DNA of 64,000 nucleotides from Cesiribacteraceae bacterium YIM B00369. Its GTDB lineage: Bacteria > Bacteroidota > Bacteroidia > Cytophagales > Cyclobacteriaceae. Positions 8,852 to 18,372 of this stretch are shown piece after piece. Numbering within the stretch: the stretch's first letter is position 1; the number at the start of each line of letters is the position of its first letter. Below the pieces are notes generated by a model that saw nothing but the letters and a program-made list of their open reading frames with translations, made no database searches and was not told the origin of the DNA. Position numbers and translations under genes: made by a program. The stretch covers positions 186,001 to 250,000 of the forward strand of contig JAFMYY010000001.1 in NCBI GenBank assembly GCA_017948555.1, read 5' to 3'.

Positions 8852-9040
8852 GGCCGGATTGCTCTCAATAAATAAGCACACCAAATACGTAACTGAGGAT
8901 GAGTATTCTTAAAATAGTATTCATGTCCTCACAAATTCCTGTGTAAATATTGATTTTATTTTTTCAACAAACAAGAATGTAAAAATATGATGTATGTTTT
9001 TTTGAAAAAATGAAGAAGCCGGAATAATGAAAATAATTAC

Positions 9041-9080
9041 AAAAGCTATAAAACCGCTTTAATTCAGTTTTATAGCTTTT
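9041..9080 (-). terminator. Terminator of the desaturase gene
   Basis: A perfect 14-bp stem (9041-9054 with 9067-9080) and 12-nt loop lie 12 nt after the desaturase stop codon. The AT-rich lower stem supplies the T-run on the minus strand. Confidence 0.75.
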
Positions 9081-9091
9081 GAAATATCCTT

Positions 9092-10198
9092 TTATGCTAC
9101 TGTTGCTGCTTTAACTTCAACAGGCTCACTGCCTAAAATTTTGAGCATGCGAATGTGCGATTGCATGGCATGCGCAAAAGTTGGTTTAAGGTTGTACGGT
9201 ATCTGAAACTCTGCGGCAGTTTTTTCTACAATTTCCGATAACTTCCGGTAATGTACATGGCAGATGTTGGGAAAGAGGTGATGCTCAATCTGAAAATTAA
9301 GTCCACCCACATACCAGTTTAAAAAGCGGTTGTCTCTGGAAAAATTGGCAGTTGTCCGGAGTTGATGAACCGCCCATGCATTTTGCATAGTACCTTCACT
9401 GTCGGGCATTGGTTGTTCGGTGCCCTCCACAATATGGGCCATCTGGAAAACAATGCTCAGGATATAACCTGCCGTCAGGTGAATAACAAGGAAACCAATA
9501 AGGACCTGCCACAAGGCAAGGCTTGTAAGGAGTAAAGGAACCCCCAGCATCAGGAAAAGATAAAATACTTTATAAATACCCATTTTTAAATACTCGCTGC
9601 TCAGGCGGGTTTTCTGTTTTTCCACCATGCCTTTTTTATGGTATTTAAAGAGCTTAATAAAGTCGCTCACAAGCATGAGCAGGGTCATTAAGCCATAGGC
9701 GAAAAAGACATAAATGTGCTGGAAGCGGTAAAAGTGTTTAACAGGAGCATGCTTGCAGAGGCGGACAATTACTTTGGTCTCAATATCCTCATCCATACCA
9801 TGAATATTGGTGTAGGTGTGGTGCAGAACGTTGTGCTGAATATTCCAGATAAAAGCACTCCCGCCAAGAAAATTAAGGGACCTGCCCATAATTTTGTTTA
9901 CAGCAGCATTTTTTGAATAGGAGCCATGCAGTGCATCATGCATTACGCACATTCCTATACCGGCCATTGCCAGCCCCATAAGCAGGGCGAACGGAAGTAA
10001 AAGCCATGCATTGATATTGAGGGTAAGGATAATTACAAAGGACCCCAGATAGGTTCCCAGCAGAATAATGGTTTTAATAACCATTTCGCTGTTGCCATAG
10101 CGGGTAGTATTAGTATCCTTGAAGTGCTGGTTAACTCTTTTGCGCAGGGTATTAAAAAATTCTGCCTGGGGCTGGTTGTTAAATTTAACGGATTTCAT
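9092..10198 (-). CDS. Membrane fatty-acid desaturase (front-end type)
   Basis: This 368-residue integral membrane di-iron desaturase shows the three histidine boxes: MHDALHGS (residues about 86-93), HNVLHH (about 122-127) and QIEHH near residue 310. Gln in the third box is typical of delta-5/delta-6 'front-end' and linoleoyl-CoA-type desaturases. The four to six hydrophobic helices between boxes also match. It probably inserts a double bond into membrane acyl chains using O2 and ferredoxin or cytochrome b5. No cytochrome b5 domain is fused. The gene is transcribed alone from a long upstream region, consistent with thermal or oxygen control, which is inference. Confidence 0.93.
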   Translation of the reverse strand: MKSVKFNNQPQAEFFNTLRKRVNQHFKDTNTTRYGNSEMVIKTIILLGTYLGSFVIILTLNINAWLLLPFALLMGLAMAGIGMCVMHDALHGSYSKNAAVNKIMGRSLNFLGGSAFIWNIQHNVLHHTYTNIHGMDEDIETKVIVRLCKHAPVKHFYRFQHIYVFFAYGLMTLLMLVSDFIKLFKYHKKGMVEKQKTRLSSEYLKMGIYKVFYLFLMLGVPLLLTSLALWQVLIGFLVIHLTAGYILSIVFQMAHIVEGTEQPMPDSEGTMQNAWAVHQLRTTANFSRDNRFLNWYVGGLNFQIEHHLFPNICHVHYRKLSEIVEKTAAEFQIPYNLKPTFAHAMQSHIRMLKILGSEPVEVKAATVA

Positions 10199-10866
10199 TC
10201 GGGTATTGTACTTTTTAACAGCAGGTATTATTTTTTACAAGCTGTGGTAATTGTCGGATTCAGGGCTTTTACTTTGCCTGTGCATTCAGTCAGACGGAAG
10301 GCCTTTAGTCACGGATTTTAAATATAGTAAAAGAATACGTTCTTTTTGCGGATGAGGATTGGATTATTCTTATTTTTGTCGTGTATTGTCAGTTTATGAG
10401 GAATTTATCCGGCAAAATAAAATTAAATTCCCTCTTTTCATCTTAACAATTCAGGTACACGAATAATTCATAATGAGCAATAATGTAATGATCTCATTTT
10501 TTCATTGCCTGGTCCGGATACAGTTCGGACAGGATTAGTCCGGCTTTTGGCAGGCCGTGCTCCTTTCTTTAGTTCTGTGGGTTTTTTGTTTACGGGGGTG
10601 TTTTTATAGGTTCCGGAATACATAACGCCTGAATTTTCCGGTATAAAAAAGAAAAAGGTACCCTGTCAGATACCTGTATTCTCTTTTCCTGTAAAGTTTT
10701 TTTGAGATATTAAGCCGGGAAGGTTTTTAATAAACAGTATTTTGTTGCTTAAAACCTCATCAGCATTGTAAGTTCCTTCCCTCTGAAAAGAGGAGAAGGA
10801 AAGGGGGTAAGATCTCTCCTTCAGGTGGACTGCCGGAGAGGCTTCAGTAGTGTGGATTGCCCGCTG
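10199..10866. other. Long intergenic region, no gene seen
   Basis: These 668 nt lie upstream of the desaturase and downstream of the Lys-rich cold-shock gene. A weak hairpin (AGGTA/TACCT near 10656-10675) may end the latter's transcript. Short open frames here show no protein-like composition. No RNA gene was recognised. Confidence 0.45.
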
Positions 10867-11325
10867 CTAGAGTGCTTTTTTAACATTAACAGCATTAGGC
10901 CCTTTTGGGGTCATTTCTATTTCAAAGGTAACCTTATTATTTTCTTTGATAGGATCAATTAATCCGTTCATGTGCACAAAAATACTTTCCTGGGTATTCT
11001 TGTCTTTAATAAAGCCGTAACCTTTTGAGTCATTGAAGAACGATACTATTCCTGTTCTTATAACATCTTCTTCCAGGGTTTCGCGTTTGGTTGCGCCTAA
11101 CTGAATGTCTTCCTGGTTGATTTTAGTCTTTTGCTTAGGATCAGGAGGGGTGGATGTGAAATTTCCGTTTTCATCCACATAAACGATCATGTCGTCCAGA
11201 CTTGCTCCCTTATTATTGTTGACGCTGGCTTTGCGCTCTTCTCTTCTTTCCTCTTTTTCTTTTCTCTTCTTTATCTTTTTCTTTTCGTTTTCTTTTTTAC
11301 TAAAGGTTTCCTGTGATCTGCCCAT
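10867..11325 (-). CDS. Lys-rich N-terminal extension fused to cold-shock domain
   Basis: This 152-residue protein has a very basic N-terminal third (runs such as KKENEKKKIKKRKEKEERRE), a middle segment DDMIVYVDENGNFTSTPPDP, and a C-terminal cold-shock domain from about residue 86. The domain has RNP1-like KGYGFIKD and RNP2-like SIFVHM motifs, so it should bind single-stranded RNA or DNA. This arrangement is common in Bacteroidota and differs from the short CspA-like proteins elsewhere in the window. It is transcribed alone. The basic tail could bind ribosomes or nucleic acid non-specifically, which is inference. Confidence 0.9.
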   Translation of the reverse strand: MGRSQETFSKKENEKKKIKKRKEKEERREERKASVNNNKGASLDDMIVYVDENGNFTSTPPDPKQKTKINQEDIQLGATKRETLEEDVIRTGIVSFFNDSKGYGFIKDKNTQESIFVHMNGLIDPIKENNKVTFEIEMTPKGPNAVNVKKAL

Positions 11326-12146
11326 AAATTTTCTGTTTTTGTTTTAAAGCTGCTATATTTCTTTCAATAGCAACTTGTGAAATATAATTATATGTTTCTG
11401 TAAGGTTAAGGAATCATTCCTGTATCTTAACACTCCTGAGGGATTAACAATTCCAAAAGAGGGCTAAATAACAAATTATTTAACCTTTTATGTAGTAAGT
11501 AACGGAATGCGAAGCCCCTGGTTTCGGGCTGTTTGCTATGTGATCTCCCTAAGTGTAAACAAGAGGAATAACAGCCTTTTGTTTAATATTAGCGGCTTTT
11601 TGAGTAGGCTGAAGATAGAATAAATGAGACATGCCCGGGTGCTCATTACCGGATGCTTTGCTTATTTGAAGGATAAAAACATGCGCCGGCACCCCTTTCT
11701 TTAGCGGAACTTCTTCAAAGATAAACTAATTTTTTCAAATATTTATCGCCTGCTTAATGTCCAATGGTGTAAGGAAAGCCTTTAACTGGCAAAAAAAAGT
11801 AAAAAAGCAGCTGTATTTACATCATGATAAATATTTTATCATAAAAAATTATCGGTTTCACTGAGTGTTTTTTTTTATTAATGTCTTGTAAAGGCCTGGT
11901 TTTTCAGAGCCATAATGCCGGGAGCAGGAGATTTAAGATCCGGTTTGAGAAGGAGGGGCCGGGGCCGGAGATTTGCACCTCATTTCGCGAATGGCTATCT
12001 TCACCACCTTCAGGATTAAGCGCCTGAGCAGGGAAGTTGTCAGGCAGGTTAACCGGGGTTGAAATAACCGGTCCCGGATAGTTCTGTCCGATGGATTTGA
12101 GCAGAGTTCCGTTTTTTTTATTAAGTGTGGGGCGAAGAATTTTAAA
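11326..12146. other. Long intergenic region between divergent genes
   Basis: These 821 nt separate the cold-shock gene (minus) from the HipA-like gene (plus). I see a small AT-rich inverted repeat near 11463-11484 (GGCTAAATAA / TTATTTAACC) that could be an operator or a hairpin. No coding frame longer than about 30 residues has protein-like composition, and no RNA gene was recognised. A long 5' leader for the cold-shock gene is possible. Confidence 0.4.
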
Positions 12147-12941
12147 ATGAAATACGAAGCTGAGATCAGAGAGGTTAATGTAACCCGCTATATAACTCCT
12201 CTTCGCGAAGGCGGCTCATTGCCGGCTATTGTAGAGGCGGATGATGATTTTATGTACGTTTTGAAATTTCGCGGGGCCGGACAAGGCGTGAAGGCCCTGA
12301 TTGCGGAATTAATTGCAGGGGAGATTGCCCGGACCCTGGGTTTCAGGGTGCCTGAAATTGTGTTTGCAAAGCTCGATGCCTGTTTTGGGCGTATGGAAGG
12401 AGACCAGGAAATACAGGACCTGCTCAGGGCCAGCGAAGGACTTAACCTGGCCCTTCATTATCTTTCCGGGGCTATTACCTTCGATTCACTGGTTACCAGA
12501 GTGGACGAAAAACTGGCTTCGCAGATTGTGTGGTTTGATTGCCTGATCAATAATGTGGATCGTACCCCCCGCAATACTAATATGCTTATGTGGCATAAGG
12601 AACTGTGGCTTATCGATCATGGAGCTTCGTTCTATTTTCACCACTCAGGGCAGGACCCTGAGGAACAGGCGCGGCGGCCGTTTTTGCAGGTAAAAGACCA
12701 TGTACTGTTGCCATTTGCCTCAGCCCTTGAAGAGGCCGGTGAGCTTTTTCGTCCCCTTTTAAGTCCGGAAAGGATCCGCTCCATAGTATCGCTGATTCCT
12801 GAAGAGTGGCTTACGGACAATTCCCCTTTTGAATCTGCAGAAGAGCAGCGGCAGATATATATTACCTTTTTAGAAACAAGGCTAGCTCATACAGAAACAT
12901 TTATCAAAGAAGCCGGGCATGCAAGAAAAGCACTTATTTGA
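12147..12941 (+). CDS. HipA-like kinase-fold protein
   Basis: This 264-residue protein has the HipA-type kinase fold. A Lys in VLKFRGAGQGVKAL probably binds ATP, CLINNVDRTPRNTNMLMW is the catalytic loop (Asp with downstream Asn), and WLIDHGASF is the metal-binding DFG-equivalent. Members are Ser/Thr-kinase-like and distantly related to the HipA toxin of persister systems, but this short family is usually paired with DUF3037 rather than a HipB antitoxin. Here the DUF3037 gene starts 23 nt before this gene ends, so the two are translationally coupled. The target is unknown. No HTH antitoxin is adjacent. Confidence 0.8.
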   Translation: MKYEAEIREVNVTRYITPLREGGSLPAIVEADDDFMYVLKFRGAGQGVKALIAELIAGEIARTLGFRVPEIVFAKLDACFGRMEGDQEIQDLLRASEGLNLALHYLSGAITFDSLVTRVDEKLASQIVWFDCLINNVDRTPRNTNMLMWHKELWLIDHGASFYFHHSGQDPEEQARRPFLQVKDHVLLPFASALEEAGELFRPLLSPERIRSIVSLIPEEWLTDNSPFESAEEQRQIYITFLETRLAHTETFIKEAGHARKALI

Positions 12942-13302
12942 GTACGCAGTTATTCGTTTCGTTCCCTGTGTTGAACGCGAAGAATTTCTTAATGTAGGCG
13001 TAATTGTTTATTGTGCAAAGCAGGGCTTTTTGCAAACAATTTATACGCTGAACGAAGAAAAGCTCCGCGCCTTTTCTGAGAATGCAGACCTCGCTGAGCT
13101 CCATGAACGGCTTCAGGCCTTTGAGCGGGTATGTGCAGGTGGCAATGATGGAGGCCCCATAGGAAAGTTGCCCGTTGCTTCGCGCTTTCGCTGGCTTACT
13201 GCCGCACGCAGTACGGTGGTGCAGACATCGGCCGTTCACCCGGGCTTATGTGCAGATGCAAAGGAAACCCTGGAACGGCTGCATAAACAACTGGTGCTGT
13301 AG
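12919..13302 (+). CDS. DUF3037-domain protein
   Basis: This 127-residue protein matches the DUF3037 pattern: an N-terminal strand with YAVIRFVPCVEREEFLNVGV followed by VYCAKQGFL, and a C-terminal region with basic residues before SRFRWLTAARSTVVQTS. The gene overlaps the HipA-like kinase gene by 23 nt. This pair is conserved in many bacteria, pointing to a joint function, but the biochemical role is unknown. It could be a partner, substrate or antidote of the kinase; this is inference from gene order only. Confidence 0.85.
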   Translation: MQEKHLFEYAVIRFVPCVEREEFLNVGVIVYCAKQGFLQTIYTLNEEKLRAFSENADLAELHERLQAFERVCAGGNDGGPIGKLPVASRFRWLTAARSTVVQTSAVHPGLCADAKETLERLHKQLVL

Positions 13303-13739
13303 CAGCAAAATAGTCCTTTAGAGGAACAGCTGAGAAGCAGCCATGCTCAGGTGCCCGGAGTGCTGTTAAGGTCTTCCGGTGCCGGGTAATCAGCCGGGGC
13401 CTCCGGAAGGACAGCATGGCAGTTTTGAGCTCTGAAGTAAGAATTTATGCACAGATAAAACTGCATGTCATTTTTTCGTCCGGTCCTGCTTATTAATTTA
13501 CGGTCGGTTTCCTCTCTCCACGCAAACTGAGGCCCCTTCCTCATCCATAATAGCCTTTCTGCATGAAAATAAGAGCATTTAACAGCAGCTGCACTTCTCT
13601 TCCCGGAAGCGGGCTTTCTTTTTTGCCGGATGCGGCTCTTTAAAGCATGCGTGTAATAAAGCAGCTTGTTTTAATTGGATTTATTGTGCAGATAATCAGT
13701 AGTTTGGCTTAGAGAAAACAAATACCTTCAGGTATCCGC
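13303..13739. other. Intergenic region, no gene seen
   Basis: 437 nt. Its 5' half is relatively GC-rich, with several short overlapping frames on the minus strand, but none has a recognisable domain or convincing start. It could be decayed coding sequence. Nothing further can be supported. Confidence 0.35.
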
Positions 13740-13970
13740 ATGAACAAACAACAGGAACAGCTTGTAAAGCTGCTTATTAATAACGCACAGCCGGTATGGG
13801 AAATAGAGTCCGTTCACAAGCGTTGCTGCATTTATTACGGAATAGAAAAAGCACTGGAAATATGCCAGGATATTATTGATTTTGCTGCCATGGCCGGCAT
13901 AAGCCTGCTTGAAAGTTTCCGGTTGCATGTAGAGGTTACGGAGCTGACAGCCAACAGGGCCAATAGTTGA
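13740..13970 (+). CDS. Small hypothetical protein, 76 aa
   Basis: This short frame begins MNKQQEQLVKLLINNAQPVW and has helical, amphipathic character with two adjacent cysteines (KRCCIYYG). It has no signal peptide or membrane helix and I do not recognise the family. Gene density and protein-like composition favour a real gene, but flanking support is limited. Confidence 0.45.
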   Translation: MNKQQEQLVKLLINNAQPVWEIESVHKRCCIYYGIEKALEICQDIIDFAAMAGISLLESFRLHVEVTELTANRANS

Positions 13971-14108
13971 ACGGGGAGGTAGTAAGGTAATAGAATATTA
14001 CGGAAGCGGAGGAGGTGAATTCCTGAGTGACTTCCGGTATTTTATGGCTGATAATTAAACATTTTTTTGCCTTAACAGTCTTATAATCATTTACTAATCC
14101 GGAAAAAA

Positions 14109-14546
14109 ATGAAGAGACTGACTTATTTAATTACCGTAATTTCTTTTAGTTGTTTTATCGTTTCCTGCGGGGAATCGTCCCGCCAAAAGGCTCATGAAGA
14201 GGTAGTGCAGGAGGAGAGAACTGAAAATGATGCTCCTGTAGGATTGAACCCGGGGGAGGAACGGGAAATACAGGTGGTTGCCCGGAATATGGCCTATACA
14301 CCAAATGAAATACGGGTTCAGCCAGGCCAGGCTGTTAGTATACAGCTTACTAATAATGGCGATAAAGAGCATAATATAGAGTTCGAGCTTCCTTCCGGTG
14401 AGAAAGAGCTGGAACAGAACCTGCAGGCGGGCCAGTCAGGTACACTGAGTTTTACAGCTCCGCAGGAAAGCGGGAGCTATACTTTTTACTGCCCTGTGGA
14501 CAACCACAAGGAAAAAGGAATGACCGGAACATTGATTGTGCAGTAA
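14109..14546 (+). CDS. Cupredoxin (type 1 copper) lipoprotein
   Basis: This 145-residue protein begins with a lipoprotein signal peptide; the lipobox FIVSC places the lipidated Cys at residue 20. Residues about 52-145 form a plastocyanin/azurin-like domain. The copper ligands His88 (GDKEHNIEF), Cys128, His133 and Met138 (YCPVDNHKEKGM) are all present. It is probably an outer- or inner-membrane-anchored electron carrier in the periplasm. The MsrB gene follows on the same strand, so the pair may belong to oxidative-stress or methionine-repair electron transfer, which is inference. Confidence 0.92.
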   Translation: MKRLTYLITVISFSCFIVSCGESSRQKAHEEVVQEERTENDAPVGLNPGEEREIQVVARNMAYTPNEIRVQPGQAVSIQLTNNGDKEHNIEFELPSGEKELEQNLQAGQSGTLSFTAPQESGSYTFYCPVDNHKEKGMTGTLIVQ

Positions 14547-14682
14547 AATAAATAAGGCTGAGTGGTTATGGAATATACTTGCACAGGCTCCGGAACCAAG
14601 GAAAAGGAAGCAGGAAGATCTCAGGAACAGGAATGAACCTATCCTGAGGACTTCCTGTTTTTTTGAAAAGGAGATAAAAAGC

Positions 14683-15138
14683 GTGGAACATCAGTTGCGT
14701 TGGATAGATGTGCTGTATTATGCCCGGTACAGTAACCCCGATCCTTACAGAAGAGTGGATAAAACGGAGGAGGAGTGGAAGGAGCAGCTTACTCCCGCAC
14801 AATTTCATATTTTGCGGGAAAAAGGAACAGAGCGTGCTTTCCGGAACACCTACTGCCGGTCCTTTGAGCCGGGAGTGTATGTATGTGCTGCCTGCCGGAA
14901 TCCTTTGTTTGATTCAGATGCAAAAAGCCACAAACTGTCCGGCTGGCCGGCCTTTAACCAGCCTGTGGCCAGGGGAGCTATGAAGTATGCTTACGACAAC
15001 AGTCATAATATGGTCCGGATAGAGGTGCTTTGTAATGTATGCGACGCGCACCTGGGACATGTTTTTCCTGCCGGCCCTCAACGCGCAGGCTTACGCTATT
15101 GTATTAATTCCGAAAGCCTGAACAGAACAGACAGGTGA
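14683..15138 (+). CDS. msrB: Peptide methionine-(R)-S-oxide reductase
   Basis: The protein reduces methionine R-sulfoxide in proteins. The catalytic Cys140 lies in RYCINSESL. The two CxxC zinc pairs are Cys68/Cys71 (CAAC) and Cys117/Cys120 (CNVC), and LSGWPAFNQP is the family's substrate-binding segment. The open frame runs further upstream to a TTG at 14536, but that extension is not MsrB-like. A GTG at 14683 follows AAAAGGAG by 6 nt, giving 151 residues, the normal MsrB length, so it is chosen as the start. The first half of the frame upstream overlaps the end of the cupredoxin gene. Confidence 0.9.
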   Translation: MEHQLRWIDVLYYARYSNPDPYRRVDKTEEEWKEQLTPAQFHILREKGTERAFRNTYCRSFEPGVYVCAACRNPLFDSDAKSHKLSGWPAFNQPVARGAMKYAYDNSHNMVRIEVLCNVCDAHLGHVFPAGPQRAGLRYCINSESLNRTDR

Positions 15139-15517
15139 AGTGCCGGATTTATTGGCTGCTCTTCATATAATGGACAGGTCCCTGAAAGATTTTTGCTTGT
15201 ATGGCTGACAAACGGACGTGTATTCAGACCGTTATAATGTTTTTTCCGGCAATGAGGGTAGTAAATACCCTTTCTTTCAATCCAAAAGCTTTTATTTCTT
15301 ACAGAGATCAGAAATTTTGTTTTTACCCGCTTTTTGCTGGTTTACACCTTTTTTTAAGGGAGAGGAACGGTGAATTAGTGTAAAATATCCTTTTTTTACA
15401 TCAGTTTGCCCTGATTAACTGCGGATTAACTTCTTTAAGCTGTATTATATTACAGTAGCTTGTCTTTTAATACAAAAACGGCCTACTTGCCCTCTTTCTT
15501 AACATTACAAAAATCAG
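15139..15517. other. Intergenic region, no gene seen
   Basis: 379 nt between MsrB and the lipoprotein operon. It is T-rich near its 3' end and presumably carries the promoter of the 15518-19113 operon. The frame at 15201-15383 is short, has no recognisable family, and is not considered a gene. Confidence 0.4.
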
Positions 15518-16174
15518 ATGCACTCAAGCTCTTCTTCAGCGCCTTTTTCTTTAAGGAGCTGGCCTCTTATTATCTGTTTTCTCTGGATTTGTTCAGCCTG
15601 TATTGATGATCATGATCTGGAATTTAACCCTGAATTAAATATAACGCCCACCTGCAGCGATGGTCTGAAAAACGGGGATGAAACAGCCATTGACTGTGGA
15701 GGTGCCTGCAGCGATGTTTGTGGAGATAATATCATTGCAGATTGTTCGGCAAAGCTGTCGCTTAATAAGCTGGTATCTGTAAATAATGACTTAAGCATCA
15801 GTATTAGTGATGTGCGGGTTCAGCAATCATATAATTCCCTGACTGTTTATGCCTTCGAAGAAACCACCGATGCCGAGGTAATTATAAAATTGCCTGTTAA
15901 AGCGTTTCCTGCAGGTAATGTAAAGTTTGTAGTGGCTCAGTCAGATAACAGCGATCCGGAGAAGCAGAGAGCAAGTGTGGAGATCATTCCTGACAATGGG
16001 TATGGCCGTTACTCACAAACCGGAACGCTTTACCTGAGGGTGGAAAATAAGGACAGAATTCACCTTGAATTTTGTGATATACAGTTTCAGCAGAAAAATA
16101 ATTATTATGACCGGAACAATTACAGCCATAAAGGCAATATAAATTTCCTTATTCCTGATTTGGACGATTATTAA
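15518..16174 (+). CDS. Secreted lipoprotein with C-rich DCGG motif
   Basis: This 218-residue protein has an N-terminal signal peptide and a lipobox (ICSAC) near residue 28. Just after it come CSDGLKNGDETAIDCGG and CSDVCGD, a short cysteine-rich module seen in Bacteroidota surface proteins; the exact function of this module is unknown. The remainder is a beta-rich domain with no recognised family. The gene starts an operon with a 701-residue M48 protease (88 nt downstream) and a beta-barrel protein. A surface lipoprotein working with the protease is plausible but is inference. Confidence 0.8.
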   Translation: MHSSSSSAPFSLRSWPLIICFLWICSACIDDHDLEFNPELNITPTCSDGLKNGDETAIDCGGACSDVCGDNIIADCSAKLSLNKLVSVNNDLSISISDVRVQQSYNSLTVYAFEETTDAEVIIKLPVKAFPAGNVKFVVAQSDNSDPEKQRASVEIIPDNGYGRYSQTGTLYLRVENKDRIHLEFCDIQFQQKNNYYDRNNYSHKGNINFLIPDLDDY

Positions 16175-16262
16175 ACACATCCGGCAGGCAGGGGATTCTT
16201 TCGGGAAAAACCTTCTTAACTGCTTCCTGATATTACCAGCTTTCTTACTTCAACATTACAAT

Positions 16263-18368
16263 ATGATTAAACTATACCGCATACTTCTGTTTTGCCTCTC
16301 CGGATTGTGCATGCCGGGGGCTTTTGCACAGGAAGGTGATTACCAGACCCTTCAGTCACGCCGGCAGATTCCTCAGGATTTTATTGAAAATTCATCAGAC
16401 AAATATTACCAGGACCTCGCCTCAAAAGTAACGAAAGAAGATAAGCGCTTTACCCGTAAGAGTAAAGAAGCTTTTTACCTGCAAAGCAATTTTAACATCG
16501 ACCGCTTTTTATCAAGTGGTAAGGTCATGTTCAACGATCAGGTATCGGATTACCTTGGGGAAGTGCTCGACGAACTTTTAAAAAATGATAAGCCTTTAAG
16601 GGAAAAAATAAGGGTTTATACTGTTAAAAGTGCCGCTGTAAATGCCTATACCACTGAAGACGGAATCATATTTGTGAACTTAGGACTCCTTGCCCGGCTG
16701 AAGAACGAGGCACAGCTGGCCTTTGTTCTCTCACATGAGGTGATTCACTTCAAAGAAAAGCATGTGATAAACAGCTATGTTAAAGCACGGGAAATTTCTG
16801 CAGCCAAAGGAGATTACCGCAGGCTTTCCTTTGATGAAAAAACTTTTACCAAAAGCTCTTATGATAAAGAGCAGGAGCTGGATGCTGACCACCGCGGCTT
16901 AGAAATCTATGTTCAGTCTGAGTATGACCGGAAGGCAATGGAGCAGGTTTTCAATATCCTGAAGTTTGCCGATTATCCTGCCATGGAGCGGGTCTTCGAA
17001 AAGAAATATTTTGAAAGCGGGGACTATAAATTTCCTGATCATTATTATCTGGCACATGTAAAGGATATTCTTGCAGATGAGAACTACGACGACAGCAAAA
17101 GCTCTCACCCTAATATTGCCAAAAGGAAAGAATCCCTGAACGCTCTGCTCAGCAGCCATGCAGCTCCGGCAGGAAAGGGTAAGGAATTTATTGTGTCGGA
17201 AGGGAAATTCGGGGAGGCTAAGAAAATCGCTCAGTTTGAATTGAGCAGATCTTACCTGCTGAGCGGAGAGATAACAGAAGCTTTATTAAATGCCTATGCC
17301 ATGGAAAAAGCTTACCCAAAGTCGGCTTACCTGCGCAAGAATGTGTTGAAAGCCTTGTACAACATGGCCCGCTATGGCCATTCAGCTACGCCCGATGAGG
17401 AAAGAGGAGAGCGGCAAAGGCTCCTTTACTTCTTTAAGGATTTTAATGAAACTGAATATTATACACTGGCAATCCGTAACCTGTACCTGTACCATGAGCA
17501 GCATCCCGGCGACGAAGAAGTGGAGCTGATGTTGGTTGACCTGGTGTATGATGCGGCTATAAAAGATGAGTTTTTTGAGCAAAGGTTCAGGAAGTTCGGG
17601 AAAGCACCACAAAAGCCATTAGAGAATAAGGAAAAGGCCTATGTGCAACATGCCTTTAGCGGCTTTAAAGACGAAGCAGCTTTTTTTACTTACCTGGAAG
17701 AAAAATGTGAAAAAGCCCGGAAATGGGACAAGGATAAAAAACTGGCTAAAAAGAGAAAGAAGAAAAAAGCCATGGAAGCCCCTTCTATAAATAAAACGCT
17801 GGTAATTAATCCGCTTTATATTAAGCTGGATGCGCGGAAGAAGGAAAAAATGCGGTATGAAGATTCAGAAGCCATTCTTACCCGGGTAGATGATAAAGTG
17901 GAAAAAGCAGCAGAACGCTTAGGGATGGAAGCACCTGTTCTTAACACCCTGAATTTTGGAGCCGCAGATATAGAAAAATTCAACAACCACAGCATTGTGC
18001 AGGAGTGGCTGGTGGAGAAGCTTCGACATGAATCGCCCACAGGCGTTAGCCCTGTTCATAACGAAATGAAGGTTATTTCCGAAGCCTATGGCACGCAGTA
18101 TTTTACCTGGATGGGAGGAGTGGCCGTTACTGAAAAGAAACCTTTCAGCTTTCTGTATCTCGTATATGGTGCTTATTTTCCTCCCTCAATTCCGTTGTGG
18201 CTGTATTTGTACCTTAAGCCGGAAAAGAATGCTTTTTACTTTTCCTTTACCTTCGATGTGCGAAATGAAGGGATTGTGGAAGGCGACATGAGGAGTATTA
18301 AGATGAGGGATAATGAGAGCCTGATGCAGTCGAATATATATTATACTTTATTCCAACTAAAAAATTAA
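16263..18368 (+). CDS. M48-family metalloprotease, exported
   Basis: This 701-residue protein has a signal peptide (cleaved near AFAQ, residue 23). The zinc site HEVIH spans residues 158-162, with the third ligand Glu205 in the downstream QELDADHRG segment (Glu-x-x-x-Asp), as in M48/BepA-like proteases. The region after residue about 320 is helical and TPR-like, then a charged stretch (KRKKKKAMEA), then an unassigned C-terminal domain. A periplasmic outer-membrane-assembly or quality-control protease is likely. The next gene, encoding a beta-barrel, follows 4 nt later, so the two are coupled. Confidence 0.88.
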   Translation: MIKLYRILLFCLSGLCMPGAFAQEGDYQTLQSRRQIPQDFIENSSDKYYQDLASKVTKEDKRFTRKSKEAFYLQSNFNIDRFLSSGKVMFNDQVSDYLGEVLDELLKNDKPLREKIRVYTVKSAAVNAYTTEDGIIFVNLGLLARLKNEAQLAFVLSHEVIHFKEKHVINSYVKAREISAAKGDYRRLSFDEKTFTKSSYDKEQELDADHRGLEIYVQSEYDRKAMEQVFNILKFADYPAMERVFEKKYFESGDYKFPDHYYLAHVKDILADENYDDSKSSHPNIAKRKESLNALLSSHAAPAGKGKEFIVSEGKFGEAKKIAQFELSRSYLLSGEITEALLNAYAMEKAYPKSAYLRKNVLKALYNMARYGHSATPDEERGERQRLLYFFKDFNETEYYTLAIRNLYLYHEQHPGDEEVELMLVDLVYDAAIKDEFFEQRFRKFGKAPQKPLENKEKAYVQHAFSGFKDEAAFFTYLEEKCEKARKWDKDKKLAKKRKKKKAMEAPSINKTLVINPLYIKLDARKKEKMRYEDSEAILTRVDDKVEKAAERLGMEAPVLNTLNFGAADIEKFNNHSIVQEWLVEKLRHESPTGVSPVHNEMKVISEAYGTQYFTWMGGVAVTEKKPFSFLYLVYGAYFPPSIPLWLYLYLKPEKNAFYFSFTFDVRNEGIVEGDMRSIKMRDNESLMQSNIYYTLFQLKN

Positions 18369-18372
18369 AGCT

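Noticed and set aside
12147-13302. Classical HipBA toxin-antitoxin system
   Set aside because: No HipB-type HTH gene is adjacent; the kinase is paired with DUF3037.
15201-15383. 60-residue plus-strand frame after msrB
   Set aside because: Short, no family and poor codon structure; treated as intergenic.
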